This document shows, in pieces, positions 33,155 to 43,307 of a stretch of 64,000 bases of DNA. The stretch is from positions 955,520 through 1,019,519 of the forward strand of contig UYJD01000011.1 of NCBI GenBank assembly GCA_900618795.1. The letters are read 5' to 3'. Position 1 is the first letter of the stretch, and each line of letters begins with the position of its first letter. The notes beneath the pieces were generated by a model. That model did no database searches. It was not told where the DNA came from and saw nothing but the letters and a program-made list of their open reading frames with translations. The position numbers and the translations under genes were made by a program. Origin of the DNA: Cyanodermella asteris (lineage: Eukaryota > Ascomycota > Lecanoromycetes > Ostropales > Stictidaceae).

Positions 33155-35716
33155 TCACATGTCTTTCACGAAACCGACCTCAACAACCTTCTCCACGGGC
33201 ACCCTCAGATTGGCAATCTTCGTCCTGGTATTGTCCCTGATCCACAAGAACGTGTTCAACAAGATGCGACGGAAGATCTTGGCATCCGAGCTAACGCGCA
33301 GCTGCTCTTTACCGACAATGTACAGAGTCTGTCTGGAAAATGCGGCTTCAAGCTTGCGCAACTCTTCGTTATCGTTGGCGTCGATGAATTCGGTTGCATC
33401 AACCTTCTCAGTGCTACCGCGCTTGATACTGGTGGATATAGGTGTCTCGGTGCCAGAAACGTGAGCGATGGCGGTGCTCTTTCCCTTGTCAAGGGAGGCG
33501 CGAACAGGGGCGTCTTCATCCTTGTCAACAACGGAATTGTCCAGTGGTGCAATCGACTCTAACTCGTGGCCGAGTGCGTCCGCTCCTTCGCCGGCTGAGC
33601 TGGGGATCGCACTGAGCGCGGGAGAAATGGCAGTGCGGTGTCTGCTGTTACTGCGGATGATGAAATCGCGGACCTGCTCACATACCAGGCTAGCAAGATT
33701 CGGAGTGATGATCTCGTCATTGTAACCATGACGGACGACGAGACGGTAGCAATTTGGAATCGCCATACGTGTGACCGTGAACCGGTCCTCCATAGGCACT
33801 GATGGCGTTTCAAGCGGCCTAAGGTGGAAAAATACGGTGACATCGGTTATGGCCATGAGCTTGGAAAGGAATTGCGTGAAAACGAGCGGTGCCTTTTCGC
33901 CACCCTTGTCGAAGAAGATACCGAGGCCTTTGATAGGGGACAGGACACTGCCGCCGAAGGTGTCTGTGAGCTTGACCTCGCCTTCTGCAGTCTTCTGTAC
34001 GAGGTATTTGAGGGGGAATCGGTCGGTAGCTTCGGCCTTCCATTGATTCTCCTTGCCAAAACGCCACAAGATCAGAATTCCGGCGAGGACGGCGGCCAAT
34101 GTAATGGTGAACCAAGCTCCGTCGGGCACCTTTGTCAGGGAAGAAGAGAGGAATGCGCCGTCCATACAGGCGATTGCCAGCCATGGAAAGAAGACCCAGA
34201 GCGGGTTGATCTTCCAAACCAGGATAGCGGCCAGTGAAACCATGCAAGTGTCGAAAAAGGTGACGAACATGACACAAACGCCGTATGCATTCCCAAGAGA
34301 AACAGTGTTGTTATAGACTGCTGCAATGATGACAGTTCCGATCATGAGCAGCCAGTTGAGCATGGGAACGTAGATTTGACCATAGTAAATCTTGGAAGTA
34401 TGGACGACCTTGATTTGCGGGAAATACGACAGCTTCATGATTTGGGCCAGTAGCTGGAAGGTAGCGGTGATGATGGCTTGAGAAGCAACAATTGCAGCAA
34501 GGACTGCAATAATGAGGGTGGGGATGACCATTCCAGGAGGAGCTGAGTTGAAGAGAGGGTTCGTGTATTGGTCCGGGAAGTTGCTCAAGTAAGCCGCCTG
34601 GCCGATGTAGGCGAGCAATAGGCACGGGAGTGTGTAGCATAGCCAGGAGAGCTGAATGGCGCGCATGGAGAAAGCGCCCAAGTCTGCAAAAAGGGCTTCA
34701 ACACCTGTGAAAGAGAGCAGGACTCCACCGAGCTGGCGCCAGCCTTGTTCCTTGTTTCGGATGAGGAACAAGAAAGCGTATCCAGGGTTGAAAGCACGCA
34801 GAACTGTCCAGTCGTTCTCGACCAAGTTATAAATCCCGAAGCCTGCGTTGAACCCGAGCCAGACGATGACAATTGGTGCGAACGCGGTGGCAATCCTCGA
34901 AGTGCCGAATGGCTGGATGAGAAAGAGCAAAACAAGGATGCCGCATGTCGTGCCAACGACCGCGGAGCTTGTGATGTTGGGAGCCACAACGCTCAGACCT
35001 TGTACGGCGCCAAGGACAGACTGTGCTGGAGTGAGGACGCCATCAGACATGACCATTGTAACGGCCAAAACACCCATGACTTTGAGAATCGCCTTTGCAA
35101 ATTTGCTCTTTTCGAGTATTGACCGAAAACCTCGATTCGTCCTGCCGAAATCGTTGGTTTTATGTCTTTCCATCTTAATAAGCGAGGCTTCTCTTGGGTC
35201 TCGCTCAGTAATATTGGCATATCGAGATAGTAGCGAATATGTCGAAAAAGTGCCTCCCTCGCCTTCGTTGTCGGCATGCAGAATTATAACCACATATTTG
35301 AGCGTGACCATTATGATCAGAGACCAGAGCACAAGGGAAAGGACGCCAACGAGGTCGTCATAAGAGGGTGCATCCGTGAAAGTGCTGGAAAAGACGTAAA
35401 GGGGAGAAGTTCCGATGTCGCCGTAAATGACACCAATTGACTGGTATGCGAGGTACATAAGTTGTGTGCCGTGGAAGACCTGTTTGGTCTTGTAGTCGCC
35501 AGCCTGGCGAAGACCACCGTCACCATCATCGTCTGTTTCTGTGCGCTCCAACGTCGGCGTGCGGCCAAGGCTCAGCGACGACCGACGTCGCAGATTTGTG
35601 TGATTGCGCAAGTTGTATACACCGTGAGCAACGTTGCTGGGTCCCTCACCAGCAGCACTGCTTGGAACTTTCTTGAGCTCGCTGTCGCCATCGTCAAAAG
35701 TAATGTGAGCAGCCAT
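33155..35716 (-). CDS. hak1: High-affinity potassium transporter (HAK/KUP family)
   Basis: HAK transporters are plasma-membrane K+-H+ symporters that let fungi take up potassium from low concentrations. The start at 35716 (MAAHITFDDGDSELKK) gives 853 residues. The frame stays open upstream to 36037, but those 107 residues look like leader sequence. A Ser/Arg-rich cytosolic N-terminus is followed by YQSIGVIYGDIGTSPLYVFS, the family signature that opens the first membrane segment, and then about twelve hydrophobic helices including GVLAVTMVMSDGVLTPAQSV and SFTGVEALFADLGAFSMRAI. The C-terminal cytosolic part (from about 600) contains FVTRMAIPNCY-like sequence (RFTVTRMAIPNCYRLVVRHG) and a disordered Ser/Glu region. 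The gene is intronless. Confidence 0.96.
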   Translation of the reverse strand: MAAHITFDDGDSELKKVPSSAAGEGPSNVAHGVYNLRNHTNLRRRSSLSLGRTPTLERTETDDDGDGGLRQAGDYKTKQVFHGTQLMYLAYQSIGVIYGDIGTSPLYVFSSTFTDAPSYDDLVGVLSLVLWSLIIMVTLKYVVIILHADNEGEGGTFSTYSLLSRYANITERDPREASLIKMERHKTNDFGRTNRGFRSILEKSKFAKAILKVMGVLAVTMVMSDGVLTPAQSVLGAVQGLSVVAPNITSSAVVGTTCGILVLLFLIQPFGTSRIATAFAPIVIVWLGFNAGFGIYNLVENDWTVLRAFNPGYAFLFLIRNKEQGWRQLGGVLLSFTGVEALFADLGAFSMRAIQLSWLCYTLPCLLLAYIGQAAYLSNFPDQYTNPLFNSAPPGMVIPTLIIAVLAAIVASQAIITATFQLLAQIMKLSYFPQIKVVHTSKIYYGQIYVPMLNWLLMIGTVIIAAVYNNTVSLGNAYGVCVMFVTFFDTCMVSLAAILVWKINPLWVFFPWLAIACMDGAFLSSSLTKVPDGAWFTITLAAVLAGILILWRFGKENQWKAEATDRFPLKYLVQKTAEGEVKLTDTFGGSVLSPIKGLGIFFDKGGEKAPLVFTQFLSKLMAITDVTVFFHLRPLETPSVPMEDRFTVTRMAIPNCYRLVVRHGYNDEIITPNLASLVCEQVRDFIIRSNSRHRTAISPALSAIPSSAGEGADALGHELESIAPLDNSVVDKDEDAPVRASLDKGKSTAIAHVSGTETPISTSIKRGSTEKVDATEFIDANDNEELRKLEAAFSRQTLYIVGKEQLRVSSDAKIFRRILLNTFLWIRDNTRTKIANLRVPVEKVVEVGFVKDM

Positions 35717-37255
35717 ATCGAGCTGGCTGGATGCCCCACCAGCCGGCACAAGGCTCTGGCGAATTTCGCGCAAGAAACCGAGCAGGTCGCGATGTTTCGA
35801 GACGCAACCACCAAAAATGAGGAACGAAAGGGGCTGTGTGCGACAACAGGAGAGGAAAAGAAAAGGCAGAGAAAGTGAAGCTACGAGATGAGCTATACTC
35901 GTGACACCAGTACGGCGGGTTAATGCGAAATTTGACCCACCTACCCATATACATTCCACAGCCGCAAAGGCAGCTAAGCCCTGGAGCTTCGAGGGGGGTC
36001 CAGACTTCCACGCCGCCTTCTGTGTAGGGGCCAACAATAGCGTCTTTCGTCAGCCACTCTGCGACACGGATGAAAGCATGTGGGCAAGCTTGGCAGGCGT
36101 TGGGAGCGGTCGGCAGCAGGGAGGAACCAGCCACGGCCATGGTCGTTGTCAGTAAGATGGTGTAATCAGGGCGCTGGATGCATCGACTTCTGCACCGCAT
36201 CAGCCTTGCCCAGACGTCAGAGAAGCAATTAAGCTTTGTTTGGACTCTCAAACAGCCGGAGAAGGAGCGGCCTCGAAGCCGATCGGAAGCCCTAAACGGC
36301 GCAAACACTCGTCTGTCGCCCGTGAACGCAACCAACGATTGTGGCGACACCGGCCCTCGCAAGACGATCGAAGCTGTTGCGACTTGTCCATTCTCTCTCC
36401 ATGCTCTTGTTCATCCCTGCATCAGTCGGCTAAGGGAGGATTGAGGGATGACCATTGAGGGGGAAGGATTGAGGAGAGGATTGGTGACATGCCTATTTGG
36501 ACAGGTCGACTGCAACCACACAATCGGGCACGACACGGCAGCGAACTCTCCTAAAGAAAGCTCGCCCCTGCTCAGCTGAGTGTTTAAATCTCTTGGCTGC
36601 CTTATCGCATGCACGCGCGTTGATCACACCAATCCAGGGCCAGCCTGTAGCTCATCTCCCGCCAACTAGTCTGTGTGGTTTCTGTCGTGGAGGGGCGGGG
36701 AGGCGCTTTTGTCTTTTGCTCGCATGTGCGCCCGTGGCCGGCTTCCTTTAGCGGCTTGGCCGGCAGCATGCTCAAACCACCTTCCAAGCACTGGCATTTA
36801 TCACGAAACAGTACGCTAAATGCTTTTTTCAACCGAACATTGGTGTTGCTATATATTCCATGGCTTGCTGGTGCGGCTGTTGTTTTCTGGCGAAACGGTG
36901 GCAATACCCGTCACACTGCCTACAGCTGCCAGCGAAGCACGAAGTACCGGCAGTTCACAGCAGGTTGCAAAAATTACAACTTTTGAGTCTGGTCATATGC
37001 AAGTGAAGCCAGTTCGCCACCATCTGTCTCCCCTCAGCGGCCCCCTGCCAGGTCTATCAGCTTGAAGTCACGGTCTCGTTGTTACGACTTTTGCAAATCC
37101 AGGGAAAGTTGGGAATCCACATCTTCACTCGCTTTGTGGAAGCATTGAGACCGAGATGACCAGATCCACTTGTTTATGCCGGGTGACCAGCCAACGTGAG
37201 GACCAGCGAGGATTATTATAACAGCTTAATCCTGGTATTGCTTTCACTGTTTCCT
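35717..37255. other. Intergenic, 1.5 kb
   Basis: Between the HAK start and the end of the F-box gene. It should hold the HAK promoter. Plus-strand frames near 36675-36986 are without conserved motifs, and no RNA gene was recognised. Confidence 0.45.
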
Positions 37256-38761
37256 TCAGCCAGACTCGAGTGGAATACATATCTGCCGTGAGATTCGTCG
37301 ATGGCGTTCAGTACCAATCATGGCCGCGCTCTCCTTTTTTTGCTTTTTCGGGTTGAGGCTCAGCACTCTCTGCCCACTCTGGCTATCACCGAACCGCGAT
37401 TCAAAAGTAGCGCTCACCGTCCTCTTGCCAATCTCTTTGAAACTGTCGTATCCAGTGTCACGTTCAATAGTGACCGCCGCCCATTCTTTGCCAAGCGGAC
37501 TTCGCCCGTCGCCCATGTCGCTCCATCTGGTCACAGTGAGCGCTTGCTTGAAACTCGTTCTCGGATTCGGATCGCTCCGGTCTTCCACAAGCTTGAGCTC
37601 GATCAGATACTCCGTCGGACAGTCGATGCATCTGCGCATTGGCTTGCAGACCGCACATTGACTGACCACGGTGTTGGCAGACTCTCGCGTCTGTTTGCGC
37701 TGCCCAGACGTGCCTTGCCTCATTTCTCCCATGAACTCCGAGGTCACCCTTCCTGCAAAGGTAGCGTTACCCATTGGAATGTGCTGCAGAGCACATTTGC
37801 AGAGATTCATAAGCTCGCCATCGCGCCAATGAGCACACGCGCTGAAGTACGGAGTAAAGTCCTCCTTGTAGTATAGCAAGTGACGCATAGATGCGGGTGG
37901 TAGTCCTCCGCGAGCAAAGCAACTGCTCACGACCCTCATCAGCAAGTGCTCTTTGTGGACGAAAAATGTGCTTGTGTGGCTCCATGCCGAGCTCTCGTCA
38001 GTCCACCTCTTTCCCAATGACTCCGCCGATATTCCATGCGAAGGTGAAAATCTGCTTGCGCGTGTGGCGAGTTGGGCAAAAGTGAACGGAAGGTTGTGTC
38101 TAGGAGCAATTCTGGCGCGAGGCGCAGGACGCGCGTGATTTGTGGCGTTTGGGCACTTGAACAGCGGATTCAGGACATCAGCTGGTTGCAAACGCTCTTG
38201 GCCTTTCTTTGTGCGGATATGATAAGCAGCACAGGCGAAGCAGAAGAGATGATCAGGTAAGTAGACATCCATCGGCGCTAGGAAGTTGATTTTATACAGA
38301 TTATTCTCCGGCAATTTGAGGGCGTCCCATGGCTCGTAACCAAGCAGCCATAGCACTGTCTTGCATGAGATTGCCAGATTTGCAGCCTCGAGCGGATCCA
38401 GATGGCCAACGATCTGTTTCCATAGCTCTGGAGAGAGCTTCCGAACGAGCGGCTCCCCGGCTGAGCGCTTGTCCTGGACGACGTCCTCGACAATCAGCTC
38501 GAAAGATTCCTCGGATGTGCGGTGAGCTAAGCTATGCCAGACGGAAGTGAAGTCGTGCCGTTCACCAGTCTGAGAACCGAGTTGAGCGTGATGCTCGCGA
38601 TACCGGTCATTGTGTTTCTGGAGCTCGGTCTTGCTGTGATAGCTTTGCTGGCGAGTATCGGCGACCACAGTGTCGTCATCAGACTGTTGCGACTCGTCTT
38701 TGAGCTGGCTCAAGCTCTGTTTCTGGAGGCGCTTCCTGGGCTTCGACGAGCCGGAGCCCAT
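37256..38761 (-). CDS. F-box protein with N-myristoylation-type start
   Basis: A probable substrate-recognition subunit of an SCF ubiquitin ligase. The F-box lies near residues 105-140: LVRKLSPELWKQIVGHLDPL then EAANLAISCKTVLWLLG, the usual spacing of Leu/Pro, Trp/Ile and Leu anchors. The rest (501 residues) has several Cys pairs (CFACAAY, CAVCKPMRRCIDC) that could form a metal-binding site, common in ascomycete F-box proteins of this size. The start MGSGSSKPRKR has Gly2, Ser6 and a following basic stretch, an N-myristoylation plus polybasic membrane-targeting pattern unusual for an F-box protein. No intron is needed. The target is unknown. Confidence 0.83.
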   Translation of the reverse strand: MGSGSSKPRKRLQKQSLSQLKDESQQSDDDTVVADTRQQSYHSKTELQKHNDRYREHHAQLGSQTGERHDFTSVWHSLAHRTSEESFELIVEDVVQDKRSAGEPLVRKLSPELWKQIVGHLDPLEAANLAISCKTVLWLLGYEPWDALKLPENNLYKINFLAPMDVYLPDHLFCFACAAYHIRTKKGQERLQPADVLNPLFKCPNATNHARPAPRARIAPRHNLPFTFAQLATRASRFSPSHGISAESLGKRWTDESSAWSHTSTFFVHKEHLLMRVVSSCFARGGLPPASMRHLLYYKEDFTPYFSACAHWRDGELMNLCKCALQHIPMGNATFAGRVTSEFMGEMRQGTSGQRKQTRESANTVVSQCAVCKPMRRCIDCPTEYLIELKLVEDRSDPNPRTSFKQALTVTRWSDMGDGRSPLGKEWAAVTIERDTGYDSFKEIGKRTVSATFESRFGDSQSGQRVLSLNPKKQKKESAAMIGTERHRRISRQICIPLESG

Positions 38762-40049
38762 GCTGACGCGGGAGCATTGTAGAAATCGTCAGTGAAGTTC
38801 GGCGGATGCTGAGACGATAACATTGCGGCCTTTACGTCATCGTGGCTAAGCTTCGCCCACTTCGCGACAACCTGAGTTAATCTCAGAAGAAGGTAGAAAG
38901 TGAACCTGCAGGTCAAAAAATTTCAGAAAGCAGTTTAGTAAAGGTGAGCTTCGTGCCAAGAAGGCCCGCATCGTATGGGGCGTCTGTCCTGCATTGATAC
39001 GACAGTGGTCGCGATCATCGGTCCGCGACAAGAACATTCAACGCCTGGTCTACCTTGCGACTCTTATGGCCAGCAATTCTGGTGCGTGTTCGGGCCCTCG
39101 AGTTGTAGGCATTGATACACGTTGGCAATCTTGTAAGATGCATTACTGCGTGGCGATGAGTCTGTGATGACCAAGGCTTTTGCGATGGAGGTGAAGTATT
39201 GTTTGGCAGACTTGACACAGGCAAAATCCAAGGCCAGCTAAGATCTTGTCAAAGGGGCACAAGAGCAGACCAGTAGACTGACTGTCACGGTTTTCAGGGA
39301 GGTTGCGAAGATAGGATCGATGTTCTGCTTCGAGGGTCTCTCTATGTTCCTGCTGAGCCTAGCTAATGTGCTCGTGCTCCTAGTCCTACCGCACGCCGAT
39401 CTGACACGCGGAAGCCTCATTCCTTTATACCTCATTTCTCTAGACCTTGATGTCAGGTTGCGGAACTTCACCATATATTCTCATGGTGGAGAAAGGATGA
39501 TCGAATCAACATGACGTGTCACGAATACATTGCTTTATGTTGACGAATCCCCCCCTCGAAGTCGATCGTCACGTCCGGATACTGTGGGTGTGCTGTGCAA
39601 AGAGAGGCGTCAGTTGTTTGGGCAACGACCTGAACATTCTGGAGTACCGCATTGCCAAAGTCCAAGCTGTTGTCGCAAAGCTCTACAGCAAACAGAGCTT
39701 GATTGATGCGTTTGCCAATACTGAACGTGTACGATCAGATGTCAGGAGCGTTCATCCAATCAGCCACTGCTCATATGAGGCAACCGGAATTGAATTCCAT
39801 CACCTGTCACTGATGCTCAACGAATTCGCTTTAGTCAGATGATCATTTCCACCCTTTTTCAAGGTTTAAACCTCGCTGTTCACCAAAGATGAAAGGGCAT
39901 GTGCTGGTTTGCAGGGGACAACTTTGCCGTCTTGCGGCGATGCAGTTCTTTTGTCACGGCCGTGTGCGATACTAGACTCTTTTTCTTTGAGCGCTCTAAG
40001 CTCGATTGCTACCCAGCTCGCAGCCGATTCTCAACAGCGTTGCGGCCGC
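38762..40049. other. Intergenic, 1.3 kb
   Basis: Between the F-box and HET genes, both on the minus strand. Short frames such as 39516-39842 have no recognisable motif. Confidence 0.4.
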
Positions 40050-42137
40050 TCATGCTAACTTGAAGCTGTACCGACCGTTGCCAAGACTGTTCGTGAACAT
40101 GCCGTCTTGCAAAGAGCAGGCAGTCCACATTGTCTCATCCCACCGACTGTCATCCTGCTGCATGAACAGGAAGCCAACTCGTGTGAAGCCACCGTCTTGT
40201 TTGCTGTTGGGCAGAACCAATAAGCCCATCAACTCCATCGTCCAGTCTCTACCGGGTGGCCATACCAGATTTTGCTGGCTGTCACTGCAAAAAATAGGCA
40301 GAAACCAGACGTCGTTAAGACTGTCCCATAGGTCTGCTGCAGCAACATCTAGAAACACTCTAGCGCAGTCCATGTGGTTCTCTGACGCAATTTCGGCCTC
40401 GTGGCTGTCAATTGGTACCAGGAACTCAGTATGACCACCGATGCGGAGGTAAACGGCCTCTCTTTCGTCGACCAGGTTCAAAGCTCGACAGGCAGGTTCA
40501 ATTCTGTGTATACATCCCTCCAGATGCAGAACAGCACTCACAGGCACAAGAAAAACATCGTCCGATCCAGGTGGAATTTCCACCTCTGTAACCTGGCACA
40601 TCAAGAGATCAGACTCCCAACGATCAAAGAATATCACTTGAGAGTCAGATGACGTCCATGACCAGCTAGGGTTTGAACGTTCCGATCGATATCCAGGTTC
40701 CAAAACTCCCCACGAGAGCTGCTCGGGAAGGGCAGATATCCAATGCCCGGCGAGATAGTCATCTTTCGGAAGGTTATGTATGTGACCATATAATCGAGCG
40801 ATACCAGCAATGGCCGCGAGCTTGCCGGATGGCTTCGTGAGGGACAAGTCGCTGTACCTAGTTATCAACAATTCCCATCTGCCTGAGAGCACCAAGTAGG
40901 TCGGATCCTGATACTCATCGATAATTATGCCCCTGGGACGAATTTCGTGACCATGGAATTCTCGACAACTCCACCAGATTTTATCGCGGGCAAAGTGAAT
41001 CGTTCTAGGAGCGATAGCTAGCTCTTGAAATACCCAGCCCCTTGTATTGATCCGGGCCTTTGAAATTGACTTGTACCGGCTCGAACGTGGCTCAAGGACC
41101 ACAAGATGCAAGCCGAGCTCTGACCAGGCGGGCTCAATTTCATGGTAACTGGAGGTGAAAGTAGGGTCTTGACATAGCAACCCATCATTCGAGTTTTCCG
41201 CGGCCGTCGCGGCAAAGCTCACGTAGCTCTGAGAATACACGTATGCCATTTTGGGCGCCTCAACCTTCCAGTCTTCGTCCGAATCCTGGATGATGCACAA
41301 AGCATCCACCCAGAGGTAAGAAAGTCCAAGCTTTCTGGTCATTATCACTGCCTCTCGGAATGTGCGTGGCAAATCGCAATGAGGGTATCCGCTCATGAAC
41401 TTGGAGACTGTCTGGCTCGTCAATTGCACGGGTATGTCCCCTCCCCAACAATGACTCAGCGTTACATATCGAACGTCCGGTGGAATGTCTGGATCACTAA
41501 CCAGACGGATGACATCGCTCTCGTCATCGACGAATAATAGCCTAGCTGGACGCTGTGCTGCGCTTGAGCTTTGCCTTCCATGGCCAGCCAAATCTTTGCA
41601 TTGACCATGATCGAGGCGGCAGGTGTCCAACCAGGACTTAATACCAGCATACGACTTTTGTTCTTCGTTCACGGCGAGCTCGACCACTACGTGGTTGTTA
41701 GCGCGATTTGGTGAGATGTCGACCGAACAGCATACTTTCCGGAAGCAAACATGTCAGCAGAGCTGCACCATGAGGATCATTGATCCACAGGTCATAGGTA
41801 TCGTCTATCTTCACTGTGAGACTAAGCTCGCCCACTGCATCACTCAGGTGCTTTGGGTGGTAGCCGGCGTGAGTGCCGAAAGAGTGCCGAAAGAGGACCA
41901 AAGCAGTATGCAGAGCTGGCACTGACGACCGGCGGCTGACCTTTGCAGTTCAGAAACGCTCAAGAACTTAATTGCTGTACACCGATCTGTCCTGTCAAAA
42001 GCTCGATAAAGACGGATGGGCGAGTCAGCGCGCCCTTGCATTATCTGCATCCATTCATTGTTCTTTGCGTCTTCATCTTCTCTCCACTCGCAAGAAAGTA
42101 GCTGTTGACATCTTCCACAGAAAGAGGTCAGCTTCAT
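40050..42137 (-). CDS. HET-domain (heterokaryon incompatibility) protein with a frameshifted N-terminus
   Basis: HET-domain proteins trigger programmed cell death when genetically different hyphae fuse. The main frame (41687-40050) has the HET core DVRYVTLSHCWGGD, YLWVDALCIIQDSDEDW and AYVYSQSYVSFAATAA, then RGWVFQELAIAPRTIHF. The typical N-terminus lies upstream from ATG 42137: FCGRCQQLLSCEW and, after a spacer, SELQRSAAGRQCQLCILLW. It is broken by an 11-bp tandem duplication at 41872-41893, after which the frame continues as HAGYHPKHLSDAVGELSL. A second change of frame near 41687-41735 can be explained by a 49-bp intron (GTATGC donor, GCTAAC branch site, TAG acceptor) that joins ATG to GTCGAGCTC in frame. 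So only the duplication certainly disrupts the gene. It may be a pseudogene or a non-functional allele. Confidence 0.82.
41872..41893. repeat. 11-bp tandem duplication inside the HET gene
   Basis: Two exact adjacent copies of AGTGCCGAAAG (41872-41882 and 41883-41893). Removing one copy restores the frame (reverse strand: ...SSFGT followed by HAGYHPKH). Confidence 0.95.
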
Positions 42138-43307
42138 TTCTGAGCTCGGTCTGGTGCAGTAGATATTCGCGCCGGAAAGTCGCACTAAATGGCTAATTCG
42201 GCGTGTGACCCCATCTGTCTGGTGAATTCTACTATGTTTTGGGGAGTTTGAAGGTGATAGTCTGGAGGCGGCGAAGCCTTGGGAAGAAAGCGGGGCTCAG
42301 CAGGCGTCGTGATAGCCGACCATTCAGGCGGCGGAAACTTGATGGGCTGACAAGACGTTGCTGAAGGCCAGCCCCCTCACGTGATACGGTGCGGAGGTAC
42401 TTGATCGATCTTCAACCCAGCCAGATCCTCAAACGTTGCATGATTCAATCCATCAAGTGATGCGCGAGAGTGGCTGTACGTACGATCACTCGGACGTTTG
42501 CCTCGGTGTCTGGAAGTCCCAACATGGAGAAAACATTCGACTAGGGCTGAATGAAACATGCACAACGTAAACTGTCAGATTGTCTTGAGATACTCGGTGA
42601 CAGGACACGTGCAGAGGTTTTGTCCCCCTGCGACTGAAGGCGAAACAGGTCAAATGGGCCCAGCCAGCCCATGCAACCCGCCACTTCCTGCTGATCCCAG
42701 CACGCCAATTACTAATAGTGAGTTGACGAGACTGATTAAAGCTCGTCATTTGCGAGTGGTTTCAAGACCTCAGGAACAGAGGATTCGGCGGAGGCCGGAG
42801 GAGGTTGTTACGGTTGCGGCGCATGCGTATGATACGAGGGGCGCGAAGGCGGTGAGGATGAGGACGGTTTATGTTTATCGGTGGATGAATGATGTCGAGG
42901 AGGATCAGGAGGTTGTCAAACGGGAGAATGATGCTTGGATTGAAGGGATGGAAAGGTTGGATGAAGTTATTGTGAAGCTGTGAGGCGATGTTTGTTTTGT
43001 AGAAGTGTTAGTTTGGGTAGAACGTGGGAGAATCGTATACCCAAAACCAGAATCAGGACAGAAGATCCGGCAGGCGATTTTGCAAGGACCGCATGGCGGA
43101 TGAGATCACATGGTAGTCAGGCGTGAAAATGCTCTGAACGGAGTTATGAAATGTTTTGTCATTTTATGATTTAATTCAGAGACAAACCAGATTTGGCGTT
43201 GCCCGATGCATAGTCCTGCCGGCTTCTGGCTCCGTCGTCTAAATACTTTTCGAGCGGCCCGCCCGGTCTATCGTAAAAGAAGGAACGCTCATTCATCGAT
43301 TCATCAT
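42138..43307. other. Spacer between HET gene and desaturase
   Basis: About 1.2 kb. It holds one possible small unknown gene (42558-42983), described separately. Otherwise nothing is recognised. Confidence 0.4.
42558..42983 (+). CDS. Hypothetical small protein
   Basis: I do not recognise it. The 141-codon frame is polar and very rich in Arg and Glu in its second half (RLIKARHLRVVSRPQEQRIR, then RRPEEVVTVAAHAYDTRGAK), which looks like a coding region rather than random sequence. The first 40 codons look less convincing; an internal ATG at 42655 (MGPASPC) may be the true start. There is no signal peptide or membrane segment. It is downstream of the broken HET gene and convergent with the desaturase. 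Confidence 0.38.
   Translation: MHNVNCQIVLRYSVTGHVQRFCPPATEGETGQMGPASPCNPPLPADPSTPITNSELTRLIKARHLRVVSRPQEQRIRRRPEEVVTVAAHAYDTRGAKAVRMRTVYVYRWMNDVEEDQEVVKRENDAWIEGMERLDEVIVKL

Noticed and set aside
35717-36037. 107-codon in-frame upstream extension of the HAK transporter
   Set aside because: The extension lacks the composition of the conserved protein and precedes a normal cytosolic N-terminus; the family starts near MAAHITF.
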